A stretch of DNA of 7,884 nt from Opitutia bacterium (lineage in GTDB: Bacteria > Verrucomicrobiota > Verrucomicrobiia > Opitutales > Seribacteraceae): contig NZLE01000044.1 of the NCBI GenBank assembly GCA_002692605.1, positions 1-7,884 of the forward strand, written 5' to 3'. Positions 1 to 7,435 of this stretch are shown here, one piece after another. The notes under the pieces were generated by a model, which saw only the letters and a list, made by a program, of their open reading frames with translations, did not search any database and was not told the DNA's origin. Each line of letters begins with the position of its first letter. Within the stretch, counting starts at the first letter, position 1. The translations under genes were made by a program, and so were the position numbers.

Positions 1-2109
1 GATGATACGAAGAGAACCGATTTCTCCCGCCGAGGAAACGTGAGTTCCTCCACAAAGTTCCTGACTCCATCCGCCCAAGTTAACCACCCGAACGAATTCT
101 CCATACTTATCCCCGAAGAAAGCGATGACTTCCTCGGGCTTTTGGGTGAATGGTATTTCATAGGCTTCGACAGAGTCGTTTAGAAGAATTTTTTGGTTCG
201 CAATGCGTTCTATTTCAGCGAGTTGCTCACTTTTGATTCCCTCGAAATGAGAGAAGTCAAAGCGCAAGCGATCGGCTTCGACCAAAGAGCCGGCTTGTCT
301 AATGTGATCTCCGAGAACATCCCGCAAGGCCCAATGAAGGATATGCGTGGCAGTGTGATGGCGCTGAATGGCCATTCTTCTGCCCAAATCGACGTTAAGC
401 ACGGCACTCTGTTCGGCGACAATTGGACTTTGGGGCCCGGATTGGAGCGCATGTAGGAATCGACCGGAAGCATCCTTCATCACATTGGTCACGCGATGAG
501 TTTTTTCGTTTACGAAGACCGTACCGGAGTCACCAACCTGCCCGCCCATCTCCGCATAAAAGGGAGATTCTGAAAAAACCAGATAAGTCACTTCATCTTG
601 AGTTATGGTATCGAGCACAGGGACCGAAAAGTCGTTCAGGTTACTCAGTTCGTGGCCAACGAATTTGGTTGTTTGAGAGCCATCAGCCGATTCGGATACC
701 ACAATGTCGACTGATTTGTGGGCTTGTCGGGCTCTTTTGCGTTGGGCATCCATTTCCTTTTCGAAAGTTTCCACTTCAACGGAAAAGCCCGATTCCCTTG
801 CCATGAGCTCGGTAAGGTCAAGTGGGAATCCGTAGGTGTCATACAATTTGAATGCAAAGGAACCGGACAACTGACCTCCCGGATGCAAACCTTTGACTTC
901 CCGATTAAAGAGTTCAATTCCGCGATCAAGGGTGTTGTTGAAGGATTCCTCTTCGGATTGAAGGGTTTTCATGATCAAATCCTCTCTTTGCTTAAGCTCC
1001 GGGAAAAAGGGATGCATTTGATCAATGAGGGTGGGGGCAAGCAGGTGAAAGAAAGGCTTTTTGAAACCAAGAGTTCGACCGTAACGAATGCCTCGGCGAA
1101 GAATTCGCCTGAGAACGTAGTTTCGATCACTGTTTCCTGGAAGAATTCCGTCTGCGATCGAAAAACAGAGAGCCCGCAAGTGATCGCCGATGACTCGAAA
1201 GGCAACGTCCGTTTCCTCCTGCTCATTGGCAGGTTTGCCTTCCGAGGGGAGAGTGGATTCATACGATTTGCCGGAAAGTTCGCTCAGTTTTTCGAAGATT
1301 GGAAAAAAAACGTCGGTGTCGTAATTGGAGGTCGGCTTTGAGAAATCGGTAAAACCTTGAGTCGCCTGTAAAACGGCGGCAACCCGTTCGAACCCCATTC
1401 CCGTATCGACGTGTTGAGCGGCAAGGGGGCTGAAGTTCCCATCCCGGTCGGCGTTGAATTGAATGAAAACGAGGTTCCAAATTTCGATGCAAAGATGGGA
1501 GTCTGCGTTCACTAGTTCGCCCTTGGAGTTTCCCTCGGGCGTCAAGTCGAGATGGAGCTCGCTACAGGGGCCGCAGGGGCCCGTTTCTCCCATCATCCAG
1601 AAATTGTCCTTTTTGCCTCCGCTCACGACATGGATTTCCGGATCGAGTCCTGCGGATTCGAAAATCCTCGTCCAGAGGATGTGGGCTTCCTGATCGAACT
1701 CAGCCGGGTCACCCGCTTCGGGCTTGTATACGGTTGCGTAAAGACGATTGGCTGGAAAGTTCCATCTGTCGACCAAAAGCTCCCAAGCCCATTCGATGGC
1801 TTCCTTTTTGAAGTAGTTCCCAAAAGACCAATTGCCGAGCATTTCGAAAAAGGTATGGTGGTAAGTGTCGAATCCAACGTCTTCGAGGTCGTTGTGCTTG
1901 CCTCCGGCTCGGATGCATTTCTGGGTGTCCGTAGCTCGGTTGAAAGGAGCCATTTGATCCCCGAGAAAAAAAGGTACGAATTGATTCATCCCCGCATTCG
2001 TGAAAAGAAGGTTCGGAGATTCGGGCAGAAGCGGAGCGGAAGGCACGATCTGATGCTCCTTGGACTTGAAGAAGTCAAGAAAGGATTGTCGGATATCCTC
2101 TGCCTTCAT
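1..2109 (-). CDS. alaS: Alanyl-tRNA synthetase, 3' end beyond window
   Basis: Cytoplasmic class II synthetase that attaches alanine to tRNA-Ala and hydrolyses mischarged Ser- or Gly-tRNA-Ala. Reading the complement from the ATG at 2109 gives 703 uninterrupted codons, and the frame leaves the window still open. Domains in order: catalytic core with LFTNAGMNQF (residues 35-44), HHTFFEMLGNWSFG (84-97), GETGPCGPCSEL (174-185) and the motif-3 GMGFER (237-242); tRNA-recognition helices with VLRRILRRGIRYGR (332-345); editing domain with FYAEMGGQVGD (517-527), HTATH (585-589) and CGGTH (686-690). The last two hold the HxxxH and CxxxH zinc and editing ligands. The family is usually about 875 residues, so roughly 170 residues, mainly the C-Ala (DHHA1) domain, should lie beyond base 1. 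It starts 40 bp after leuB on the same strand, so co-transcription is likely. No Shine-Dalgarno sequence precedes the start. Identification is very secure. Confidence 0.97.
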   Translation of the reverse strand, partial: MKAEDIRQSFLDFFKSKEHQIVPSAPLLPESPNLLFTNAGMNQFVPFFLGDQMAPFNRATDTQKCIRAGGKHNDLEDVGFDTYHHTFFEMLGNWSFGNYFKKEAIEWAWELLVDRWNFPANRLYATVYKPEAGDPAEFDQEAHILWTRIFESAGLDPEIHVVSGGKKDNFWMMGETGPCGPCSELHLDLTPEGNSKGELVNADSHLCIEIWNLVFIQFNADRDGNFSPLAAQHVDTGMGFERVAAVLQATQGFTDFSKPTSNYDTDVFFPIFEKLSELSGKSYESTLPSEGKPANEQEETDVAFRVIGDHLRALCFSIADGILPGNSDRNYVLRRILRRGIRYGRTLGFKKPFFHLLAPTLIDQMHPFFPELKQREDLIMKTLQSEEESFNNTLDRGIELFNREVKGLHPGGQLSGSFAFKLYDTYGFPLDLTELMARESGFSVEVETFEKEMDAQRKRARQAHKSVDIVVSESADGSQTTKFVGHELSNLNDFSVPVLDTITQDEVTYLVFSESPFYAEMGGQVGDSGTVFVNEKTHRVTNVMKDASGRFLHALQSGPQSPIVAEQSAVLNVDLGRRMAIQRHHTATHILHWALRDVLGDHIRQAGSLVEADRLRFDFSHFEGIKSEQLAEIERIANQKILLNDSVEAYEIPFTQKPEEVIAFFGDKYGEFVRVVNLGGWSQELCGGTHVSSAGEIGSLRII

Positions 2110-2149
2110 GGATCAAACGATAGAGTGAAAGTTCGAATTTGGCGAACCA
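2110..2149 (-). other. leuB-alaS intergenic spacer
   Basis: A 40-bp gap between the leuB stop and the alaS start. It holds no hairpin plus T tract on the minus strand, no recognisable promoter and no purine-rich ribosome-binding site. This supports read-through from leuB into alaS (inference). Confidence 0.5.
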
Positions 2150-3253
2150 TTAAGAAAGGCGGTCGATGATCGCCTGACCCATTTCCTCGGTTCCGACGGT
2201 ATTCCCGCCCTGAGCGATGTCTCCGGTTCGCAAACCGGATCTTATGCTTTCCTTAACTGCATTTTCGATGGATGAAGCGGCTTCTTCCATTCCAAAACTG
2301 TACCGGAGCATGAGTGCCGCGCTCAGCACTTGAGCACAAGGGTTGGCCAAACCTTTTCCAGCGATGTCGGGAGCAGTGCCTCCGGCGGGTTCGTAAAGCC
2401 CGAAGGGAAATCCGAGACTGTTTTTTGGGGTCCCCAAGCTGGCAGAGGCGAGCATTCCCAGCGAGCCGCAAATCACTGCAAGTTCATCCGAGAGAATGTC
2501 TCCAAACATGTTTTCCGTTACCATAACGTCAAACTGATTGGGATCCCGAACCAATTGCATCGCCGCGTTGTCCACGTACATGTGGGAGAGTTCGATGGAG
2601 GAATCAAGCCGAGCTACGGACTGGCTAACGATCTTTCGCCAGAGAACGGAGGTTTCGAGTACGTTGGCTTTGTCGACCGAGCAAATCCTCCCATTCCTTA
2701 GGGCCGCTGCCCGAACCGCGATCTCAGCAATCCGTTCGATTTCCCCGGTTCTATAAACCATGGTATCAATAGCTTGTTCTTCACCATTTTCAAGAACTTG
2801 GGTGCTTTTAGGCTGACCGAAATAAATGCCGCCGGTCAATTCTCGTACGCAAAGTACGTCAATTCCGCGTGCCACGGTTTCACTTCGCAAAGGGGAAAGA
2901 TCAGCGAGTTCGGAGTACAAATTGCCAGGGCGAAGGTTGGCGAAGAGTTCGAACTCCTTGCGCAGAGGCAGCAAGGCGGCCCGTTCGGGTTGTTCCTTGG
3001 GCGGAAGGTTTTCCCATCTGGGACCTCCCACCGAACCGAAAAGGATTGCATCCGCTTTCCGGCAAGCTTCCAAGGTGGACTCAGGGAGAGCGGTTCCGTG
3101 ATTGTCGATCCCAATGCCTCCGACGTCGTGGGAACTTGAAAGGATCTCAAAATTCTTTCTTTCGCCCAGGGCTTTCAAAACATTCAGGCAGACCGTCATT
3201 ACCTCCGGTCCGATGCCATCTCCGGGTAGGGTGGTGAAGTGTATCTTATTCAT
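2150..3253 (-). CDS. leuB: 3-isopropylmalate dehydrogenase
   Basis: Cytoplasmic NAD-dependent beta-decarboxylating dehydrogenase that converts (2R,3S)-3-isopropylmalate to 2-oxoisocaproate in leucine biosynthesis. The chosen product is 367 residues, a normal length. Visible motifs: N-terminal LPGDGIGPEV (9-18); substrate arginines in LRKEFELFANLRPG (R98, R108) and RELTGG (R137); catalytic Tyr144 in GGIYFG and Lys195 in VDKANVLE; metal-binding aspartates D228 (MYVDNA), D252 and D256 (MFGDILSDE); and the NAD-binding loop YEPAGGTAPDIAGKGLANP (287-305). That loop matches the E. coli-type LeuB form rather than the PxHGS form of Thermus-like enzymes. An in-frame ATG at 3283 would add ten residues before the conserved start of the fold; the ATG at 3253 fits the family better. 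No clear promoter or Shine-Dalgarno was found. leuA, leuC and leuD are not in the window. Confidence 0.96.
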   Translation of the reverse strand: MNKIHFTTLPGDGIGPEVMTVCLNVLKALGERKNFEILSSSHDVGGIGIDNHGTALPESTLEACRKADAILFGSVGGPRWENLPPKEQPERAALLPLRKEFELFANLRPGNLYSELADLSPLRSETVARGIDVLCVRELTGGIYFGQPKSTQVLENGEEQAIDTMVYRTGEIERIAEIAVRAAALRNGRICSVDKANVLETSVLWRKIVSQSVARLDSSIELSHMYVDNAAMQLVRDPNQFDVMVTENMFGDILSDELAVICGSLGMLASASLGTPKNSLGFPFGLYEPAGGTAPDIAGKGLANPCAQVLSAALMLRYSFGMEEAASSIENAVKESIRSGLRTGDIAQGGNTVGTEEMGQAIIDRLS

Positions 3254-3302
3254 GAAGGAAAAGCATCCATAAGCGATTCGCATAAGTCTGCAACGCTGAA
3301 AA

Positions 3303-3315
3303 ACCTAGGGTAGGT
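3303..3315. repeat. 13-bp dyad ACCTA-N3-TAGGT upstream of the nusA promoter
   Basis: A perfect inverted repeat with 5-bp arms and a 3-bp centre ends 5 bp before the -35 box of the nusA promoter, between the divergent leuB and nusA starts. It could be an operator for either direction, but arms this short can arise by chance. No known regulator consensus is claimed. Confidence 0.3.
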
Positions 3316-3320
3316 ATTCA

Positions 3321-3349
3321 TTGACAATTCTTGGGCAAATCTCTATGAT
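3321..3349 (+). promoter_or_regulatory. Sigma-70 type promoter for the nusA operon
   Basis: The -35 hexamer TTGACA (3321-3326) matches the consensus perfectly. It is separated by exactly 17 bp from the -10 hexamer TATGAT (3344-3349), which matches at five of six positions. Transcription should start near 3355-3357, giving a leader of about 83 nt before the nusA ATG at 3439. It is the strongest promoter-like sequence I found in the window. Start-site mapping is not available, so the TSS is inferred. Confidence 0.85.
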
Positions 3350-3355
3350 TTGAAT

Positions 3356-3438
3356 CTTTACAGTCTAATCCTGAAAGGGGCGGGCATTGCTCGCCTTTTT
3401 TATTCCTATTTTCCGAAACCCAAAAATACATAGAAGTC
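3356..3438 (+). promoter_or_regulatory. nusA 5' leader with internal terminator (putative attenuator)
   Basis: This is the transcribed region expected between the promoter and nusA. It first holds a weak stem (TTT-A-CAG at 3357-3363 against CTGAAA at 3371-3376, with a bulged A), then the GC-rich terminator hairpin at 3379-3395 with its T tract, then an AT-rich stretch up to the start codon. Terminated transcripts would be about 45 nt long. No rimP gene, tRNA or convincing leader peptide lies in it. NusA stimulates intrinsic termination, and in Bacillus NusA autoregulation through a leader terminator has been reported. The same logic is inferred here, not shown. Confidence 0.5.
3379..3401 (+). 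terminator. Intrinsic terminator in front of nusA
   Basis: The stem GGCGGGC (3379-3385) pairs with GCTCGCC (3389-3395) across an ATT loop: seven pairs, one of them G.T. The T6 tract 3396-3401 follows directly. Upstream AAAGG can extend the stem by pairing with the T tract. It points rightwards and has no gene before it on the plus strand, so it acts on transcripts from the 3321 promoter. On the minus strand the matching T run is only three bases, so it is unlikely to terminate transcription from the other side. Confidence 0.8.
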
Positions 3439-4707
3439 ATGAGTAGCGAAATTCTCGCAGTTCTAGAATATATGGAGAAAGAAAAGGGCATCAGCCGAGA
3501 GGACATGATCGCCACGATTGAAAGCGCCGTCAAGGCTGCTGCGGAGAGAGGAGTCAACGGATCGGGAGACGTCCGGGTTGAGATTGACCCCAAAAATGGG
3601 GCCATGCAGGCATGGACTCAACTGGAGGTGGTGGAGTCGGTTTCCGATACTTCCCGCGAGATCCATTTGGATAAGGCTCGCTTGTACGCTGAAAAGCCGC
3701 AAGTGGGTGATGTTGTGGAACGTGAACTTGACCCATCCTATCTCGGTAGAATTGCTGCGAAAACTGCGGAACAGGCGATCAAGCAAAGGCTCAGACAATT
3801 CGAAAAAGAGCATATTTACGACGAGTTTCGTGATCAGGTCGGTAGCCTGGTAACTGGCATTGTTCGGCGTAAGGAGAGGGGAGACTTAATCGTTGAGGTC
3901 GGAAAAGCCGAAGCTCTACTTCCCTGGCGCGAGAGGGTGCCCGGTGAAGATTGGGTGCCTGGCGAGCGTATTCGTTGCCTTCTCAATAAGTTGGAGCAGC
4001 AAGGGCGTGGTCCCGAGCTGATTCTCAGCCGTTCGAGCCTCAATTTTGTTCGGAAACTTTTCGAAATGGAGGTTGCAGAGATCGCTGATGGAACGGTGAC
4101 TCTTGCCGCAATGGCCAGAGAACCCGGATATCGAACCAAGGTTTGTGTCAAAAGTACGGACCCAAAGGTAGATCCTGTCGGAGCCTGTGTTGGAGCCCGT
4201 GGAGCTCGAGTCAAAAGCATCGTCCGGGAAATGAATGGCGAGAAAGTCGATATCGTTCGATGGTTTGAGGATCCCGTCGAGCAATTGGCTGAGGCTCTGA
4301 AGCCGGCCGTTCCTCAAAACGTAAACTTGGATAGAGACAAGCGTCGTATGTATTTCGAAGTTGTCGAGGATGACCTTTCGGTGGCCATAGGGCGCAAAGG
4401 CATAAATGCGCGTTTGACCTCGCGATTGCTTGGATGGAAGTTGGACATAGGCAAGGTTGTGGTCAAAGAAGTTGGTTTTGATGAGCGTAAGGCCAAGGCG
4501 GCCGAGGCGTTGACCTCCGTTGGCATTGAATTCGAGGTTGCGGATCGTCTCGTTGCCTTCGGACTTGTCAGTCCCGAGGCTTTTGAAGGGGTAACCGCCT
4601 CGGATTTGGTGGGTTTGGGCTTTGAGAACGAGGTAGCGGATTCGATCCTGGAGAAAGTTGCCGTCGGTTCATCTTCCGATGAAGAAACGCAAACCCAAGA
4701 CGCTTAA
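3439..4707 (+). CDS. nusA: Transcription termination/antitermination factor NusA
   Basis: Binds RNA polymerase and nascent RNA and modulates pausing, intrinsic termination and antitermination. The 422-residue product shows the NusA layout: N-terminal polymerase-binding domain (about 1-125, beginning SSEILAVLEYMEKEKGISRE); S1 RNA-binding domain (about 133-200, GSLVTGIVRRKERGDLIVEV); KH1 with GARG at 252-255; KH2 with GRKG at 318-321; then one helix-hairpin-helix-like repeat (about 355-410) and a short acidic tail. E. coli NusA (495 aa) has two C-terminal acidic repeats and Bacillus NusA (about 370 aa) has none, so this one-repeat form is intermediate. The ATG at 3439 matches the family's usual N-terminus. 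It is the first gene of the operon, driven by the promoter at 3321 through a leader terminator; infB follows after 25 bp. No rimP lies upstream. No strong Shine-Dalgarno is present. Confidence 0.96.
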   Translation: MSSEILAVLEYMEKEKGISREDMIATIESAVKAAAERGVNGSGDVRVEIDPKNGAMQAWTQLEVVESVSDTSREIHLDKARLYAEKPQVGDVVERELDPSYLGRIAAKTAEQAIKQRLRQFEKEHIYDEFRDQVGSLVTGIVRRKERGDLIVEVGKAEALLPWRERVPGEDWVPGERIRCLLNKLEQQGRGPELILSRSSLNFVRKLFEMEVAEIADGTVTLAAMAREPGYRTKVCVKSTDPKVDPVGACVGARGARVKSIVREMNGEKVDIVRWFEDPVEQLAEALKPAVPQNVNLDRDKRRMYFEVVEDDLSVAIGRKGINARLTSRLLGWKLDIGKVVVKEVGFDERKAKAAEALTSVGIEFEVADRLVAFGLVSPEAFEGVTASDLVGLGFENEVADSILEKVAVGSSSDEETQTQDA

Positions 4708-4732
4708 TTCGTTTTTAAACGATCTTTGACCA

Positions 4733-7054
4733 ATGAGTGTACGAGTCCATGCCATAGCCAAGGAAATTAAGAAAACCAGCAAGGAGGTCTTGGAAATCTT
4801 GGTTGAGCGCGGATACGATCTGAAGAGCGCTTCCTCATCGATTGATAACATAACGGCCCAATCTTTAATCGAAGAGTTTTCGGCTGAAGGAGACGAACCC
4901 GCTGTCGAAGAAGTCAGCGAAAAGGTAACTGTTTCGGAGGCACCACAAACGGAAAAGGTGGGTGATTCTGACTCTCAGAGTACTTCCCAATCCATTCCAC
5001 TCGTAAAGAGCAAAGAGGATTTGGAGAGGGAGCGGGTTGAGCGAGAAGAAGCCGAAAAGGAAGAGAAGGGCGAAATTCTTGAGGGTGAAGAGCCCGTTGC
5101 ACCGGAGCCTTCTTCAAAATCAGCGTCAGTCCCACCTCCTCCTGCGGCCAAACGAGCTTCTGCTCCTCCCCCGCCGCAAACCGCCGGCAGGGCAGGAACA
5201 CCACCGGTTCCTGCTTCGAGCCAAGGAGAAGAACTTTCGGATGATGACAAGGGTAAGGTTGAGGGCAATCTCATCATCGTCAAGCCCCCGATCGTGGTTC
5301 GTGATTTTGCAAATCTAATTGGCCTCAAGCCCTTTCAGTTGATTTCCGAATTGATGGAGATGGGTATTTTCGCATCGATGAACCAAGCGATCGAAGAGGA
5401 AGTTGCTCGGAAAGTTGCAAAACTCAAGGGTTTCGATCTGGAAATCCGTCATCGGGGTACTAAGTCCGAAGCAAATTTGGAAAAGAAAAAGGAGGTGGTC
5501 GATGAGAATGATGAGAGATTCCTCGAGCCACGTCCGCCCGTTGTTTGCATTTTAGGTCACGTCGACCATGGTAAAACAACGCTTTTGGATACTATTCGAA
5601 AGGCCAACGTCGTAGCTGGTGAAGCCGGTGGCATCACACAGCACGTAGGGGCTTATCAAATCCAACATAATGGTCAAAAGATTACGTTTTTGGATACACC
5701 GGGCCATGCTGCCTTTTCTAAAATTAGAGAGAGGGGAGCGAACCTAACGGATGTTTCCGTACTTGTGGTGGCAGCCGATGATGGTTTTATGCCTCAGACC
5801 GATGAGGCTCTTAAGTTTGCCCAACGCGCTCAAGGGGCCTTGTTGGTTGGGATCAACAAAATGGACGTCAAGGGAGCGGATGCCGATAAGGTGAAGACTC
5901 AAATGCAAGAAAGGTCGATACCTTCCGAAGATTGGGGAGGGGATGTCGTAACTGTTCCAATCTCCGCCTTGAAGGGAGAAAACGTCGAAGAACTGCTCGA
6001 TATGATCCTTTTGCAGGCAGAGCTTATGGAACTTAAGGCCAACCCGGAAGCAGTTGCAGAGGGCATTGTGGTGGAAGCTCGAATGGAAGTCGGAAGAGGA
6101 CCTACTGCCACTGTGATCGTGCAAAAAGGCACTTTAAAAGTGGGTGACGCCATCCATTGCGGTTCAGTCTTCTGTAAGGTCAAGGCAATGATCGATGATC
6201 AGGGTAATCAAATCAAATCCGCTCCACCAAGTACACCGGTCAATTTGCTCGGATGGTCCGACGTTCCCGATGCCGGAGCGGTTTTCAAACGAACAAAAAA
6301 CGAGCGAGAAGCCAGAAAGTTGGCGGAAGATTTCGAGCACCAATCAAAAGTAAGTTCCACCGAACTGACGGAACCCGAGGAACCGGAAAGTGATTCTGCT
6401 GGAGTGGATGCGCTTTTCGCGGCAATTTCGAAAAGCAAGGCCACGACTTATAAGGTGATTCTCAAAGCCGACGTTTGCGGTTCCCTTGAGGCATTGGCAG
6501 GATCCTTGGAATTAATTCAAAGTGAAAAGGTTTTTCTTGAGGTGTTGAAGGGAGAAATTGGCCAAATCACCAAAAATGACGTTAAGATGGCAAACACTTC
6601 CGGCGCGGACGTAGTAGGTTTCAACGTCAAGTTGGAGAATGGCGTAATGGGTGAGGCGAAACACCTTGGGGTTCGAGTTTTCCAAAATAACATAATCTAC
6701 GAGATTATTGATTTGGTTAAGGATAATATGGCCGATTTACTTGAAGCCGAAACCGTCGAAAAGAAAACTGGTCGAGCGGAAGTTCGTCAGGTATTTCGCG
6801 TCAGCAAAGGGCGCACGGTTGCCGGTTCCATGGTCATGGAAGGTTCCATTGGTCGTAACAAGGGAGCTCGTCTCGTTCGAGGTGGAGAAGTTTTGGCCGA
6901 AGGTAAAATCGATACTCTCAAAAGATTCAAAGATGACGTAATGGAAGTGAAAGCGGGATTCGAATGCGGAATCCGGTTGGATTCTTTCGATGGGTACGAA
7001 GAAGGAGACGTCATCGAGACATTCGAGTTGGAAAAAACTCGACCTTCCCTCTAG
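4733..7054 (+). CDS. infB: Translation initiation factor IF-2
   Basis: GTPase that delivers fMet-tRNA to the 30S subunit and promotes subunit joining. The product is 773 residues, somewhat shorter than E. coli IF-2 (890). Order: N-terminal IF2_N fold (about 3-52); a low-complexity linker (about 53-185), first acidic, then alanine/proline-rich with two PPPP runs at 134-137 and 145-148; a second IF2_N-like segment (about 188-240); G domain with G1 GHVDHGKTT (275-283), G2 GGITQH (299-304), G3 DTPGH (321-325), G4 NKMD (375-378) and G5 SAL (411-413); domain II; a Ser/Glu-rich insertion; domain III beginning near YKVILKADVCGSLEAL; and the C-terminal fMet-tRNA-binding domain with FECG (Cys745). All GTPase motifs are intact. 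The start is the first ATG after nusA and fits the IF2_N fold. No Shine-Dalgarno is visible. It is the middle gene of the operon, with rbfA 9 bp downstream. Confidence 0.97.
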   Translation: MSVRVHAIAKEIKKTSKEVLEILVERGYDLKSASSSIDNITAQSLIEEFSAEGDEPAVEEVSEKVTVSEAPQTEKVGDSDSQSTSQSIPLVKSKEDLERERVEREEAEKEEKGEILEGEEPVAPEPSSKSASVPPPPAAKRASAPPPPQTAGRAGTPPVPASSQGEELSDDDKGKVEGNLIIVKPPIVVRDFANLIGLKPFQLISELMEMGIFASMNQAIEEEVARKVAKLKGFDLEIRHRGTKSEANLEKKKEVVDENDERFLEPRPPVVCILGHVDHGKTTLLDTIRKANVVAGEAGGITQHVGAYQIQHNGQKITFLDTPGHAAFSKIRERGANLTDVSVLVVAADDGFMPQTDEALKFAQRAQGALLVGINKMDVKGADADKVKTQMQERSIPSEDWGGDVVTVPISALKGENVEELLDMILLQAELMELKANPEAVAEGIVVEARMEVGRGPTATVIVQKGTLKVGDAIHCGSVFCKVKAMIDDQGNQIKSAPPSTPVNLLGWSDVPDAGAVFKRTKNEREARKLAEDFEHQSKVSSTELTEPEEPESDSAGVDALFAAISKSKATTYKVILKADVCGSLEALAGSLELIQSEKVFLEVLKGEIGQITKNDVKMANTSGADVVGFNVKLENGVMGEAKHLGVRVFQNNIIYEIIDLVKDNMADLLEAETVEKKTGRAEVRQVFRVSKGRTVAGSMVMEGSIGRNKGARLVRGGEVLAEGKIDTLKRFKDDVMEVKAGFECGIRLDSFDGYEEGDVIETFELEKTRPSL

Positions 7055-7063
7055 CTTAAAGCG

Positions 7064-7435
7064 ATGAGTTTGAGGCTTGCTCGAGTCAATGAGCTGATCA
7101 AGCGCGAAATTGGGACCTACCTAAGCACAAGGTATCGTTCGGAAAGCGTCAGATGGACCATAACTTCCGTTGACGTCTCTGCTGATTTGAGGAATGCCTC
7201 TGTTGGATATTCTGTCTTGGGCGAAGAGTTGCATGCGAGGGAAGCCCAACTTTTTTTCCGGAAGCATGCCGGTGAAATTCGTAAGGTAGTTTCCAAGCAG
7301 GTAATCCTGAAATATTCTCCTCGTTTGCAATTCGTTCGAGATCTTGGGATCGAGAGAGGTAATAGGGTTATGGAAATTCTTGACGAACTTGATTCTGGAA
7401 ATCTGCCTAATGATGACCCTGAGAATTCACCGTGA
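7064..7435 (+). CDS. rbfA: 30S ribosome-binding factor A
   Basis: Small KH-type protein that binds immature 30S subunits and assists maturation of the 5' end of 16S rRNA; it is also linked to cold adaptation in E. coli. The 123-residue product has the family pattern: an N-terminal basic helix (LRLARVNELIKREIGTYLS), then ITSVDVSADLRNASVGYSVLG (about 33-53), an amphipathic helix, and the closing RLQFVRDLGIERGNRVMEILDEL (about 88-110). A short acidic/proline-rich tail follows. It starts 9 bp after the infB stop and is the last gene of the nusA-infB-rbfA operon. No truB follows in the window. There is no Shine-Dalgarno; only a weak TTAAAG lies before the ATG, inside the gap. The stop codon TGA (7433-7435) lies inside a 12-bp palindrome. 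Confidence 0.93.
   Translation: MSLRLARVNELIKREIGTYLSTRYRSESVRWTITSVDVSADLRNASVGYSVLGEELHAREAQLFFRKHAGEIRKVVSKQVILKYSPRLQFVRDLGIERGNRVMEILDELDSGNLPNDDPENSP

Noticed and set aside
718..2169. Two open plus-strand frames of about 205 codons (718-1341 and 1552-2169) opposite alaS
   Set aside because: Both lie wholly or almost wholly antisense to the well-conserved alaS reading frame and their translations resemble no protein family; they are frame shadows.
3251..3283. Longer leuB start at the ATG at 3283
   Set aside because: It adds ten residues (MRIAYGCFSF) before the usual LeuB N-terminus; the ATG at 3253 matches the family, and no Shine-Dalgarno supports either choice.
3254..3350. Minus-strand promoter for leuB, e.g. 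TTGCAG-N16-TATGGA ending near 3266
   Set aside because: The hexamer matches are poor and the position would leave almost no leader; leuB transcription must start in this region, but I cannot place it.
3387..3446. Possible 19-codon leader peptide starting at TTG 3387 and overlapping the nusA start
   Set aside because: It has a rare start codon inside the terminator hairpin, no codon bias signature and no run of regulatory codons; probably chance.
4709..4722. AT-rich inverted repeat TCGTTT-TT-AAACGA in the nusA-infB gap
   Set aside because: It is a weak AT stem with no T tract after it, within a 25-bp gap inside an operon; unlikely to terminate or regulate.
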